Position numbers and translations under genes: made by a program. From Cryptomeria japonica (taxonomy: Eukaryota; Streptophyta; Pinopsida; Cupressales; Cupressaceae): a stretch of 62,000 nt of DNA. The DNA is taken from contig NC_081412.1 in NCBI RefSeq assembly GCF_030272615.1, positions 672,463,823-672,525,822 of the forward strand, read 5' to 3'. The notes under the pieces are model-generated. The model was not told where the DNA came from, did not search any database, and saw only the letters and a list, made by a program, of their open reading frames with translations. Positions 1 through 11,269 of this stretch are shown one piece after another (the first letter of the stretch is position 1; every line of letters starts with the position of its first letter).

Positions 1-2294
1 CTGTCTAGTATAAATAACTAGTGATGTTGCATTTGAACTTCTAAATGAATGCATGTCACTTGATCTGGTAAGTGTACAACAATCTAGATAGTTTTCAATG
101 TTAGATTCACGTATTAACCAAAAATATCTAGAAACCATAGAATTGCTTGCATTACCTGGTCCCATCATAGAGTTACACAATTGCACAATTGTTTTTGCAT
201 CTATTAACATTGCACCACCTTTGTACTTCAATTTCTCTTTGGTAAGAGCTCTTTTCAAACATTCTCTCCCACCATCATTCTCTCTCTTTCCATGCCCCAC
301 CTCAATGAAATTCAAAAAATGTTGCACACCACTTGTCACATGCACCCTAGTCAACTAGTAGAACATCCTTGCATTCTTGAATTGTATGGTACAATTTTCC
401 AACCATATTAAGTGTTGGTTGTATCTTATATCTCTTTCCCTTAAACTATCATAGAAGACTGTAAAGAATCCTTGCACAAACTCCAAGGAATAAGTACGAT
501 CATCATTGATATAGAAGTGATATTCTCTTATAACCTTTATGTCCTCCTCGGTGCTATCATGTGCATGCATGAATGCTATGTGTACCAAAATTGTAACTTG
601 TGTAGAGTGGTAATACATAGATTGTACTTCATTTTGTAGCTTTAGTGTATAATTCTTAGTGAAATAAATGATAGAGACAATAGTGCCAAGGGGGAAAGTG
701 TCCTTACACAACTTGATTTTCTCATCTAACCACCTAGCTCTATGTGTGTGACCTATGTACTCATACACTAGTTTCTCTTGAAACATCTTAAAATTAGCTA
801 CACACATATCCCTTTTCACTAACTCACACCTCTTTAATTCTTTTCCATCTTTAACACCATATGTGACTGACTTGTATTTTCTAATAGAAACTAGTTCCTT
901 ACCAATTTCATGTGTGCTATCTAGATGTAGGCATCTATGCAACTATTGCAAACTGCCACATGTAGGACAAAAACCTCTCAAACACATCATCTTATAGTAA
1001 ATGCACCTGTCATCTCGTTTACATAGTACACTTGAAATAAATTCTCTCGGTGACATAGGAGGTGCTTGTAAACCACATTCTTACAAAACATCATTAGTGT
1101 GCAAACTACAACATCTATAGCGATAAATATCATAATGCATGGAAAATTCAACATGGACCCTACAACAATAGGTAGTATGTGCATGATTAATCTTAACATA
1201 AAATGGTTTTGTTATCTCAAAAACTCTTTGACTAATTTTAATATGAGTAAAGCTTTGAAGAAACCTTTCATAAAATTGTGTTTGAGTTGTATCTAAATAG
1301 TTTTTTGGATGTAGCTCAGAATTACTAATTCTAATTTGCCTTCTAACAACATCTCTTTGGTTGGGTGAAACCCTTGTGTTGTCATGCCAATATTTCTCAA
1401 TTAATGTTCTTAGTGCATCAAAAACAACCTTGTCCTTGCATGGGAGTCTACCCGAGAATGCCCAAAGAGAATTATTGTTAGGATCCTCGAGTTTCTCTCG
1501 CCTCTCTAAGGCATAGTGTAATGTGGTTCTACTTATCCTTAATGACTTGCTTGTTTTTCTTGTTAAACGAGATTTTTTCATTTCCTTTCCCATTATGGTT
1601 GATGTGAGGACATGACGAGTAACATTAGCATCTTTACTATGTGACTTCGAACCAATGGCTTGGTATGCATAAAAAATATTTCTCACAATGGTTCTTTCAC
1701 TATTATTTTCGCATGTTCTTAACCCCAAAAATTTTCATTGTCTCCCTAAATTTCAGATTTTATCATTTCAACAACTAATTGGCATCTTCCACTTTGACTT
1801 AAGTTTTCAAAATAGTTATTCTAAATTCTTCTAACCGTTCTTCTACAAGTTCTTTCATAAATTTTATCATGCATTGGCTTCACAATATTTTCATCAATAT
1901 CTATTACAAACTTTGGTTTTCTATGAATTATTCTAAGAGGTGTTAAGATTGGTGCATGCTCTTCGTTTTCATTAGGTGCATTATGTGAATTGATCACATC
2001 AAATTCAAATGGTATATCTTCTTCAATTTCATTAACATGTGCATTCATCAAATCATTTTCAAATGGTGTATGTTCATTACATTCATTAGGTACAATCATC
2101 ATATGTATTCGAATTGGTGTATGTTGATCATTTTGATTTGGTGCATTCATCATATCAATTTAAATAGTTGAATGTTCATCACTTTCATTAGGTGCATTAG
2201 ATGACATACCTTCACGTAATCTCCTCATACTCTCCCTTTGTCTTTCCTTTGCTACCTCTCTTTGTTCATTTGTTCCTCTCTTATTCTTTCCCAT
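1..2294 (-). pseudogene. Decayed transposase-like gene, uncharacterised family (3' end beyond window)
   Basis: One long minus-strand reading frame starts at an ATG (2292-2294, MGKNKRGTNEQ...) and runs off the left edge. The N-terminus is basic, with degenerate repeats around NAPNExxEHxPI (2294-1821). Then come a basic helical stretch, CX7CX4CX2C-type cysteines (about 1010-950; FCPTCGSLQ), and a core with QNEVQSMYYHS, FYINDDR, QFKNARMFY and, further left, a glycine- and lysine-rich part and SRYFWLIRES. From 1728 down it stays in one frame, broken by single stops at 1081-1083 (TAA), 943-945 (TAG) and 355-357 (TAG, where a Trp fits). A frame change lies between 1821 and 1728, and a stop near 2154-2162. 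The pattern (xDFAENY, ISDD, SDGCxxQFKN) recalls an RNase H-fold, transposase-like family of unknown function found in several eukaryotes. That is recall, not a search. Two presumed acidic positions look replaced, so it is probably dead. A domesticated gene relic is the alternative. Confidence 0.6.
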
Positions 2295-2350
2295 TTTCCT
2301 ACACATAACATCATGATGACAATCCACAATCAAATAGAAAAACAACAACA

Positions 2351-2550
2351 AATGATCATCATTTTGTTATAATCTAAAGTAACAATAATAAAATAACTTA
2401 AGAAAAAAAAATACAAGACTAATCAATCATGATCAAACAAACAAACAAAAAAAATGATCATCATTTTGTTATAATCTAAAGTAACAATGATAAAATAACT
2501 TAAAAAACAATCCAATATACGAGACAAATCAATCATTTCAAAGAAAAAGT
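2351..2550. repeat. Two-copy tandem repeat, ~102-bp period
   Basis: The stretch beginning AATGATCATCATTTTGTTAT at 2351 recurs at 2453 with few changes, separated by A-rich sequence. It lies just upstream of the left-edge minus-strand gene, so it may fall in that gene's promoter or leader. No coding signal is visible. Confidence 0.7.
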
Positions 2551-2677
2551 GACAAAAAAATATGAAAACTTGATTGTTATTGTCCCAGAAAATCATGTGC
2601 AAAAGCAATGGAGCCTTCAAACAACTTGCAAAGCTAGTTTTTAGGCTGTTGAGACTAAAATATATTAAGATTTTCCC

Positions 2678-2695
2678 ATAACCCGTACGGGTTAT
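2678..2695. repeat. Perfect 18-bp palindrome
   Basis: ATAACCCGTACGGGTTAT is its own reverse complement. Close relatives occur at 5422, 5471, 5520 and 5567, on the far side of the GA tract. The function is unknown. A dyad binding site or fragments of one dispersed repeat are both possible. Confidence 0.75.
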
Positions 2696-2713
2696 TGAAA
2701 CCTTTAATGTGAA

Positions 2714-2938
2714 CATGAGAGAGAGATTGGGAAAAGAAGAGGGAAAAGGAGAGGGGGAGATGGAGGGAGAGGGAAATTGGGAAAAGGAGAGGGAGAGGGA
2801 GAGGAAGAGAGAGAGAGAGGGAGAGAGAGATAGATAGAGAGAGAGAGAGGGGGGGATGGATGGAGAGTGAGAGAGAGGGAGATTAGGAAAAGGAGAGGGG
2901 GAGAGGGAGAGAGGGAGATTGGGAAAATGAGAGGGGGA

Positions 2939-3033
<95 letters not shown>

Positions 3034-3072
3034 AGGTTAGGAAAAGGAGAGGGGGAGAGGGAGATTGGGAAA

Positions 3073-3113
<41 letters not shown>

Positions 3114-3146
3114 GGAAATGGAGAGGGGGAGAGTGAGAGATTGGGT

Positions 3147-3207
<61 letters not shown>

Positions 3208-3490
3208 GGAGATAGGAATAGAATAGGATAAGGAGAGGGGGATGGAGAGAGAGTTACAGATAAAGAGAGAAGGGGTTAAGGAGAGGGGGAGGGAGGGAGA
3301 TTGGGAAAAGGAGAGGGGGAGAGGGAGATTGGAAAAAGGAGAGGGAGAGAGAGGGAGATTGGGAAAATGAGATAGAGAGAGAGAGAGAGAGAGGGGGGGG
3401 GGTTAAGGAGAGGGGGAGGGAGGGAGATTGGGTAAAGGGGAGGGGGAGAGGGAGATTAGAAAAAGGAGAGGGAGAGAGAGGGAGATTGGG

Positions 3491-3571
<81 letters not shown>

Positions 3572-3662
3572 TAAGGAGAGGGGGAGGGAGGGAGATTGGG
3601 TAAAGGAGAAGGAGAGAGGGAGATTGGAAAAAGGAGAGGGAGAGAGAGGGAGATTGGGAAAA

Positions 3663-3696
<34 letters not shown>

Positions 3697-3775
3697 TTGG
3701 ATAAGGAGAGGGGGAGAGATAGAGGACAAATTGGGAGAGAGGGAGAGGGAGAGGCAGGGTGGAGATGGGGAGAAT

Positions 3776-3815
<40 letters not shown>

Positions 3816-4055
3816 AACGAGAGGGGGAGGGAGAGGGGGGAAAGGGAGAGGGAGGGGAAGAGAAAGAGAAAGAGAGAGAAGGGGGAGAGCGAGAGGGTGA
3901 GAATAGGATAGGATAATGAGAGAGAGAGAGAGAGAGAGTGGGATAGGGAGAGAGAGTAGGAGGAGGAGAGGGTGAGAGACATGAGGTAGAGAGAGAACAA
4001 GAAGGAGAAAAGGGTGAGAGAATCGATAAAGAGAGAACTATGGGGGAGATAGAGA
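2714..4055. repeat. 1.3-kb GA/polypurine satellite with higher-order units
   Basis: The plus strand is almost purely A and G: long (GA)n runs (2945-3030, 3073-3108, 3150-3203, 3500-3568) alternate with GGGAGATTGGGAAAAGGAGAGG-like pieces. A larger unit beginning GGTTAAGGAGAGGGGGAGG starts at 3274, 3401 and 3569, so units of about 127 and 168 bp differ mainly in the length of their GA run. A short (TG)n run sits at 3663-3680. Such strand asymmetry can form triplex DNA. The Ser/Leu-rich minus-strand frames here are composition artefacts. Confidence 0.95.
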
Positions 4056-4145
4056 GATGAGATATCACTCAAAGAGGATAGGGTTGGTGCAAGGTAATGA
4101 GTCACAAATTCACAGAAGTCCGTGCATTGGAAAACACGCTCTTAT

Positions 4146-4336
4146 AAATGGGGGCCCATTTATGCTTTGGGCTCTCAAGCCAAAAGGTAATGGGGGCCTG
4201 AAGAAAAAACAAATGGGCCCCCATTTTGTTCTAAAACGGGGGGCCCATTTTTAAACAAAATGAGGGCCCGTTTCTAAATCATATTTTTCATTTTTTTTTC
4301 CACAAGCCGCCCTTGTTTGAAAATGGGGGCCCGTTC
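4146..4336. repeat. Cluster of GGGCCC palindromic 16-mers
   Basis: About six copies of a palindrome-like unit AAATGGGGGCCCATTT occur within 190 bp: near 4146, 4189 (half), 4211, 4233, 4257 and 4321, in both orientations. GC content is far above the flanks. No gene is visible. It may be the remains of short inverted-repeat elements. Confidence 0.7.
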
Positions 4337-4339
4337 TGT

Positions 4340-5418
4340 GGAAGTTGATTCCACAACTTGCCACTTGGCTCGGGATTAGGCCTGGGATAAGCCCAGGATG
4401 GCCACACCTAAGAGATGGACCTACAAATTCAAATCTCCATGAATGAAAGCACAAATATGATCTTCTGAAATAATTTACGTGCTTATAATTAGACAATTTT
4501 TATACAAAATTAAAACCCATTTCAGATTATACTGTCTAGATTCTAAATATGTAAATTTATTTAAAATTTGATTATTTTAACTATTTTTCATTTAATTTAT
4601 ACTAAATTGGGTCCATAAACTTGAAATATTAACTAATTTTGTTAATTTAATAACTTTTTTATTTTAATGAATTTTGAAAAAAAAATTATATGTCATCAAT
4701 CTACACAAAATTCTTTTCTATTTAAAAAAAAAAATAAAAAAATCTTAAGTTTACGTCAAATTATGTGGGTCATACACGTCAAATTTTTCAAAACATAATT
4801 ACGGTCATTAAAAATTAATTAAAAAGAAAATATTTTAAAAAAATAAACGAAAAAATATGTTCATCAATCTTCAGTGAGCTACAAACCATTTTCCAAAATG
4901 GTTTTAGAAAATAATTTTAATTGTGTCAAAAAGTGTGGGTTGTACACATACATGGTATGGTCCTTAAACGGGCATTTTTAAAACATAGTTTTTAGAACTC
5001 CATTCCAAAAGTTATTTTTTATTATGTGGATATTAAAATAAATTACATATTTGGAAAGTAAACTCAAAGGGCTATCTTTTATATTACTGACTTTTTCCAA
5101 AATTCAATCTCCAAGTGTTTCAAAATTTAAGCTCAAATGAGACAAAATCTGAAAATCAAGGAAAACACTTCCACTTTTTGGCCAAAAACTGGACTCAACT
5201 TCTTGCACTGACCCGATAATTAGGGCTCATAATAGATAGAGACAATGATGGGGGAAGTAAGACGAGAGAGAGAGGAAAAGAAGAGATACATGCATGTATA
5301 CAGACATATGTATATATAACTATAGATATGCATATATTCATACATAAACAGATATTATATATGTATGTCTAATATATGTGTAGTAAATGCTAAGTTTTCA
5401 AGCATACATTATTATGTC
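4340..5418. other. AT-rich stretch without recognisable genes
   Basis: Long A/T runs and no sustained open frame. Near 5280-5370 there is an ATAC/ATGTATAT-rich low-complexity patch. I see no gene, LTR boundary or structural RNA here. Confidence 0.5.
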
Positions 5419-5419
5419 T

Positions 5420-5541
5420 TCATAACCCGTACAGGTTTTGTGAAATGCAAAAAAATGCTTTTAGTTCTACATAACCCATATGGATTTTGTGAAACACAAA
5501 ACAATGGTTTTAGTTCTACATAACCTATACAGGTTATTTAG
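5420..5541. repeat. 49-bp tandem repeat, 2.5 copies
   Basis: Units start with CATAACC at 5421, 5470 and 5519, an exact 49-bp spacing. Each carries a variant of the ATAACCCGTACGGGTTAT palindrome followed by TTTTGTGAAA and TTTTAGTTCTA. A further near-palindrome, AAAACCTGTGCAGGTTTT, lies just outside at 5567-5584. Confidence 0.85.
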
Positions 5542-5584
5542 AACTACGAATAGTACTTTGTTTTTCAAAACCTGTGCAGGTTTT

Positions 5585-6420
5585 GGCTTGGTAAGAGGGT
5601 TGGAAAATGACCCTAAGGCTTGCAAGCCCATTTTTCCCCCATTTTTGTCCCTTTACACTTTTATTCATCCTCCAACATGATTTCTCGACTTCATCATCAT
5701 CAAGTTTACAAATGATCAAGTGGGTATCTCTAAAATTACCACCATAATCTCACACATCTTCTTAGTTTTCTGAAGATATAAATTTTTCTATTTTTGGACA
5801 ACATTAGCATAGTAAACTTTAATTTTCTTTATCAGTGCCTTGACAGTCCTCATAGACATGTCTACCATTTTTTTTAATAACTTTTGATATACTTGACCAA
5901 ATTCAAAATAAATTACATATTATTGTTCTACAATAGATTCTATACACTTTAAAAAAAAAGTTTGTATTTTTTATTATTTTGATGCAAGTTATGCCCAACG
6001 CACGAATAGGTACCAAATTTTTCAAGATGCGGTCACTTCAAAAAATCATAAAAAAAAATAATCAATGGAAAATTACAAAAAAATACACAACTTCTAGATC
6101 TCACACTTACCTATCATCCTACCAAAGGGTTTTGCAAAATACTAAATCTAAGTATATATTTTGTGCAATGCACGAAAACAACTATGTTATATTTTTCTAA
6201 AAAAATTAGGAATAATTTTTTGTGCGTGAGAGGTTTGACCCTCTTAATCTTATCCAATTTTTAAAAATATTAGTAGTTTAGAAACTAGATTCAGAGTACT
6301 ACAATTCTTATTCTTTTCTTAACTCCTAGTTTTGAGTGCATGACCTTCAAATATCTCTTTGAAGTTCAGGTTTACCTGTTTTTCAGAAGAAGAAAAAAAG
6401 TGGCCACTTCTACCCCCCTT
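5585..6420. other. AT-rich stretch without recognisable genes
   Basis: Short poly(A) and poly(T) runs and no convincing coding. If the minus-strand copia element to its right had been complete, its integrase, RT and 3' LTR should lie here. None of those motifs is visible, so that element is truncated at about 6420-6440. Confidence 0.4.
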
Positions 6421-6429
6421 TTTGTTCAC

Positions 6430-7790
6430 CATCTTGGTGAACTTACCCTTGTTTTCTGGTAGCAATCAATTCACCATTTCTTCCAAGAATTCTATAGATT
6501 CCACCATTAAACTCAAGCAAATAACCTTTATCATTGAGTTGTCAAACACTTAATAGATTATTGTTCACACCATCAACCCAAAATACATCATCAGTATTAT
6601 TCTTCCCATTCAAATAAATAGAACCTTTACCTTTCACCATGTAGGGTGAGTCATTTCCAAATCTACCAACACCTCCATTAAATTCATTAAGAATTAGGAA
6701 CTTAGTCTTATCTCCGGTCATATGATGTGAACAACCACTGTCTATAATCCATTCATTACTATTTTCTACATGAGAAACCAGTGCCTTCTCATTAGACAAT
6801 TCATCCTTTATAGCTACAAACACAATCTCTTCATTTTCATCTTCATCTTCAGATTCTTCACTGATCACACCTTCATCCATTGCAACATAACAGTGTTTTT
6901 TGTCTTTTCCTTTAAATTTATTAAACTTATCTTTCTTATCGATGTTAGGGCAATTAGCAGCAATATGACCAATCTTACTATAAGAGAAACACTTTAAAGG
7001 TATCTTTCCTTTATACTTACCAATGCCTCTTGGAAATCTCTTAGCTAGCAGTGCTCCAAGTTCTGTTACTTGATATTCATTGTCTTCACTTTCCTGGTTA
7101 TCTCCATGACTATATCTACACTCATGACTTTGACATACATTCTTTCCTTTTCTAGCAGATGAACTAGTAACGAAAGCTTTAAAACCAAATTCGGTAGATT
7201 TAGCAACACTATTATCAAAACTATTTAACTCAAAGGTTGTAATCTTACCAATCAAAGAGTCATTGGTTACCTTATCCTTTGAAGTGGATCTTAGTTCTTG
7301 GATTGCTGATACTCTAATAGCATATTAAGGTTGAAGAGTTCTGAACATTTTACTTACCACCACATCATCATCAATTTTACCACCAACAACTTCTTTAATT
7401 CTCTGGTCATACTGTGCAATGTTTTCTCCTTCTTGCATTTTCATATCATCAAATTTTCCTCTCAAGCTTTCTTCTTTTTCTCTTTGTACATGTTCATCTC
7501 CTCCATGAATTGTTTCTAATTTTTCCCAAACCTCATGTGTTGTTTCCAATCCTTAAACATCAATATATTCAGAATTAGATAAAGTACTTACAATAGCTTC
7601 AAAGGCTTGCATGTTCTCCTGCTGATCTTTAAGTTCATCCGGTGTCAAGGGAGCAGTAGTAGGAGCCACATATGTTGTTTCAACACATTTCTAGTATTGA
7701 GTACCAAGACCTTTGAGATATATCTTCATTCTATTTTTCTAGATCTTATAGTTGTCCTTGTTGAATTTCAAACCCTCTTTCTACATCATT
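6430..7790 (-). pseudogene. Ty1/copia gag-protease remnant
   Basis: Reading the minus strand from about 7790, a UBN2-type gag appears (KDNYKI..KNRMKIYLKG, where stop codons sit at two expected Trp positions; then WEKLETIHGGDEHVQREKEES and EGENIAQYDQRIKEV). A CCHC zinc knuckle follows (CFSYSKIGHIAANC, second Cys changed to Tyr; about 6950-6995). Next comes the aspartic protease core IIDSGCSHHMTGD (about 6700-6740), then VNNNLLSV, a TGA at 6542-6544 and QLNDKGYLLEF before similarity stops near 6430. A TAA lies between the two gag blocks near 7325. Integrase, RT and RNase H are absent. The gag closely resembles that of the full-length element at 18.9-26.6 kb (shared GGDEHVQR and EGENI blocks), so both belong to one copia family. 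Confidence 0.85.
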
Positions 7791-7850
7791 TTGTCTTCCT
7801 CAGAATCTTTTCCTCAAGCGGTTAAGATTTTCTGCACACAAAGGACCACC

Positions 7851-7862
7851 GCTCTGATACAA
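7851..7862 (-). other. Primer-binding site of the minus-strand copia element
   Basis: The minus strand reads TTTGTATCAGAGC here, one or two changes from TGGTATCAGAGC, the usual site complementary to plant initiator tRNA-Met in Ty1/copia. It lies a few bases from the LTR end (7865), with gag starting just beyond. Confidence 0.75.
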
Positions 7863-7864
7863 AT

Positions 7865-9179
7865 TGTTAATCCTATGAGGATGCACTTAATACTAAGAGG
7901 GGGGTGAATTGGTATTAAGACAATTTATAACTTCAAATCAAAATACCATTCACAACAAATCTAAAATCATTTAATACATGAATCTATTCCTTTAGCAGAT
8001 CTTATAAACTTGATACCCACTTATGGAGTCTTATTAATCATAATATTCACTAGCTAAATATATGATCAACTCATACTCAAACTGACAAATTATCAGATCA
8101 AAATACTTCATCTATCAACTCATTAACATTACCAGTAACCATTATCAGATCTCTGATAAACAACAACAAACTTATCATAACTGGTAATCAGAAATAATGC
8201 AGGAAAACATAAACACTATGAAAAGCCATTACACACATGAACACCAAGATTTTTGACGTGGAAACCCAAATGGGGACTTAGATGGCAAAGGCCTGTTAGG
8301 ACCTACCTGGTTAAGGGATTTATGTTGATGTAACTATTAGGGAACAACAGTAAAAAATGATCTGTTACTTTGCACTTTCAGCTTGCTAGATCAGATCCTA
8401 TTATGCTTCACAATCTGCAACACTCAGGCAAATCTCTATCTTCTCTGGGATGGCTTAACTCGTTCTCCTAATGCCACCTCCACATGAAACATCAATTGTG
8501 TCACTCTATATAGCCATCTCAACTAAGTCGACCATAAAACCTAATTACATATTTAATTTACAATACAGATCATATCAGATCAATATCCAAATAATTACAA
8601 CAATTTACAATGTGATATCAACCATTGACTATTCATAACCCATCACAAAAATCTGATCTGTATCCTCAAAACACTTTATTAAGCGTTTCATTGATTCTCA
8701 AGAAAATCTTCCTTGAAACGCACCAAAACAATAATTAAATCTTTCATGCGGGTTGTGTCATGTTACCAACATCATGTAGACTCGTTGCCAGTCACCATCA
8801 TATTAGAAATCATTATCGGTTGAGTGAATTCATCACTAGTCCTAAAACGCTACTAAAACCTTAGCACAACTTCATCATAAATTCAAAGCATGCCTTTCAG
8901 TAATCAACATAGGATGTGATTCCAGTCACATACACAAATCCATCATAAAAGCTTATGTCTCAAACCACAAGTCTCCAACCATCACAAATTTACTGATTCC
9001 ATCAAAATCTTTTCTTTTATCGGTTGAAGTCCTAATTCTCAATCCTGTCGGTAAACCTTGTCATACTTACAAATTCTAAATCTAGTAGACCAAATTACTT
9101 ATCCAACAAGTCAGACATCAAATTTCATCTGTAACCATCATCAAACAATAATTGACATAGGTTGCCATCAATGACAACA
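7865..9179 (-). mobile_element. 5' LTR of the minus-strand Ty1/copia element
   Basis: The LTR starts TGTTAATCCTATGAGGATGC (plus-strand view) next to the primer-binding site. It contains the CCCATTTGGGTTTCCACGTC-type block (8257-8277, reversed) that is also in the LTRs at 20.2 and 26.4 kb. The far end is uncertain: a CA at 9179 (ATGACAACA) or at about 9272 both fit, because gypsy coding begins near 9280. No matching second LTR is seen on the left. Confidence 0.6.
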
Positions 9180-9279
9180 CAAATAATTGATCATGTCATC
9201 ATCAATCTTATACTAGATATAGTCATCAACTCATCTGCATCAGCTATGCCAATCATGCCAAAAACATAAACATAAGTTA

Positions 9280-11269
9280 TTGCAAAGAATGATATCCTTA
9301 ACCATCTATTTTCAAAGTTTGATCTTTCAGGAAGGTTGGGTAAGTGGGTGATGTTTTTCTCTAAGTTTGACCTGAGGTTCATAACTCAGAAGTCAATTAA
9401 AGGGTAGGTCATCACTGATCAATTGGTTGGTGGCCCATTTGAAAAAGAGTTTCCTATCTTAGATATTTTCTCAAATAAAGATGTATTAACCATTAATCAA
9501 GAATTTGTTTGGGACATATATTTTGACGGATTGAAATGTCAGATTGGTTCAGGAGCAGGTGTGATCTTAGCCTCACCTGAAGGAAAACCGGTCCCTCTAT
9601 CATTCCATTTAGAATTTCATTGCACTAAGAACATCTCAAAGTACGAAGCCTTAATTGTTTGGTTACGTGTCGCGATTACCATGGGTGTAAAACACATCCG
9701 CATCCATGGAGAATTAAAGCTTATCGTAAATTAGGTTCCAAACATGTATTGTGTTAAGCAACTGAATTTATCTTAGTATAAATATTTGGTTAGAATCATA
9801 CTAAAATATTTCACTACTTATACCATCAATAGTATTTCATGGAGATAAAATCGTCATGCGGATGCAATGGCAAGTGTTGCTTCCCTTGTAGGCCCAAACT
9901 TTCGTCAAGATGAATATTGTTTCATGGTACAAGTCCTCTGCTCTCCAGATGTGACTCATCAAACCCAATTTGATAATTTCATGTATGCTCATATCAATTC
10001 AAGAGAATATTTTGTATACATTTACAATTATTTAAAAATCGGAAGTCTTCCCAATGACGTCAGCAAGAGCTTGCATGTGTGAATTTGGAAGCTAGTTGCT
10101 TGCTATATTGTCTTATCTAATAACCTTTATTGAAGAACATAAAATGGCCTTCTTTTACGTTGTTTGACAAAAGTTGAGATACCCCTTGCCCTCCAGGAAG
10201 CCCATTCGGGCTCTGGAGGTGGGCATTTTGGGGGAAAGTTTTTAATCCACAAGCTGATTCACATGGGGTATTATTGGAAAATAATGGAACAAGATTTCCA
10301 TTGCCTTTGTCAAGAAATGTATCCAATATCAACAACACAATAACTTGATTCGGGCCCCCACACAGGAGCTCCAAACTCAAGTTTCTCCATGGTCATTTTA
10401 GACATGGGGGTTGGATATCATTGGTAAGATATCTCCCCCTTCCTCTAAGGGTCATGTCTTTATCATCACTACTACAAATTATTTCACAAAAGTGGGTCGA
10501 AGCTATACCATCGAGATCAACCACTGGTGACATGATTTGTGGCTTCATTATGGATAACATCATTTCTTGTTTTGGCTTACCTGCTACCCTTGTTTCTGAT
10601 AATGATATACCATTTAAGAACAAAGAAGTCAAGCAGTTTCTCGAGAAGTTTCACATACCACATCACTTTTTTACACATTATTATCCTCAATTTAATGGTC
10701 AAGTGGAAGCATCTAATAAGACTATTGAACATATTTTACCTAAGACCATTACCAAACATGGCGAAGATTGGCATATTTAGCTAGTAAATGTGTTATAGAC
10801 CTACCACACAAGTGTATGTATGACTATAGGGACAACACCTTAAAACCTTGTGTATGGTGGCAACATTATCATGCCCCTTGTGTTGGGTTTTCTATCATTG
10901 CACGTCTCCTTGAAAGGGGTTATCGATGATGATTCTTATCATATGCTTTGTCTCAATCAGATTGAGTTGTTAGATGAATGTCGTTTGAAGGCCCTTCAAC
11001 ATCTTCAAGTTTATCAAAAAAATTTGTATAAACAATATAACCAAAGTGTGATACCCCGAGCCTTTAAGATAGGTTACCTAGTTCTTTGAGAGAATTAGAG
11101 AAATGTTAATGCACCACCTAATCAATGAGGGAAATTTAGGTCGAATTGGTTAGGTCCATACATCATCACTTCTGTCTATGGTTTGAGTTCCTATGGTTTA
11201 TCTTATATGGAAGGTACACCTCTCAAAGAACTTGTCAACACTTCACACCTATGTCAATATTATGCATAG
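9280..11269 (+). pseudogene. Ty3/gypsy (Tat-type) RNase H and integrase remnant
   Basis: Plus-strand pol 3' half. In order: end of the RT-linked RNase H (FSKFDLSGRLGKW, about 9295-9350); archaeal-type second RNase H (YFDGLKCQIGSGAGVIL, KYEALIVWL; 9500-9730, with the GDS motif reading GEL); integrase zinc-binding region (GGHFGGKF, MGYYW; about 10200-10330); integrase core (FTKWVEAIPS, LVSDNDIPFKNKEV, NGQVEASNKTI, so the last catalytic Glu is kept; 10440-10740); and a GPY/F module (NWLGPYIITSVYG) ending in TAG at 11267-11269. Several stops and frameshifts break it. Two RNase H domains are typical of the Tat lineage. RT, protease and gag are missing, since the copia LTR abuts the left end. A lineage-specific antisense gene and a 3' LTR follow on the right. 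Confidence 0.85.

Noticed and set aside
3254-4105. Minus-strand open frames of 165-283 residues rich in Ser/Leu/Pro
   Set aside because: They lie wholly in the GA tract. Repeating CT codons give Leu/Ser in every frame, so they are composition artefacts.
9280-11269. Gypsy remnant considered a caulimovirus-like integrated sequence
   Set aside because: It has an integrase core with zinc-binding and GPY/F modules and an LTR, and no movement or coat protein, so it is a retrotransposon.
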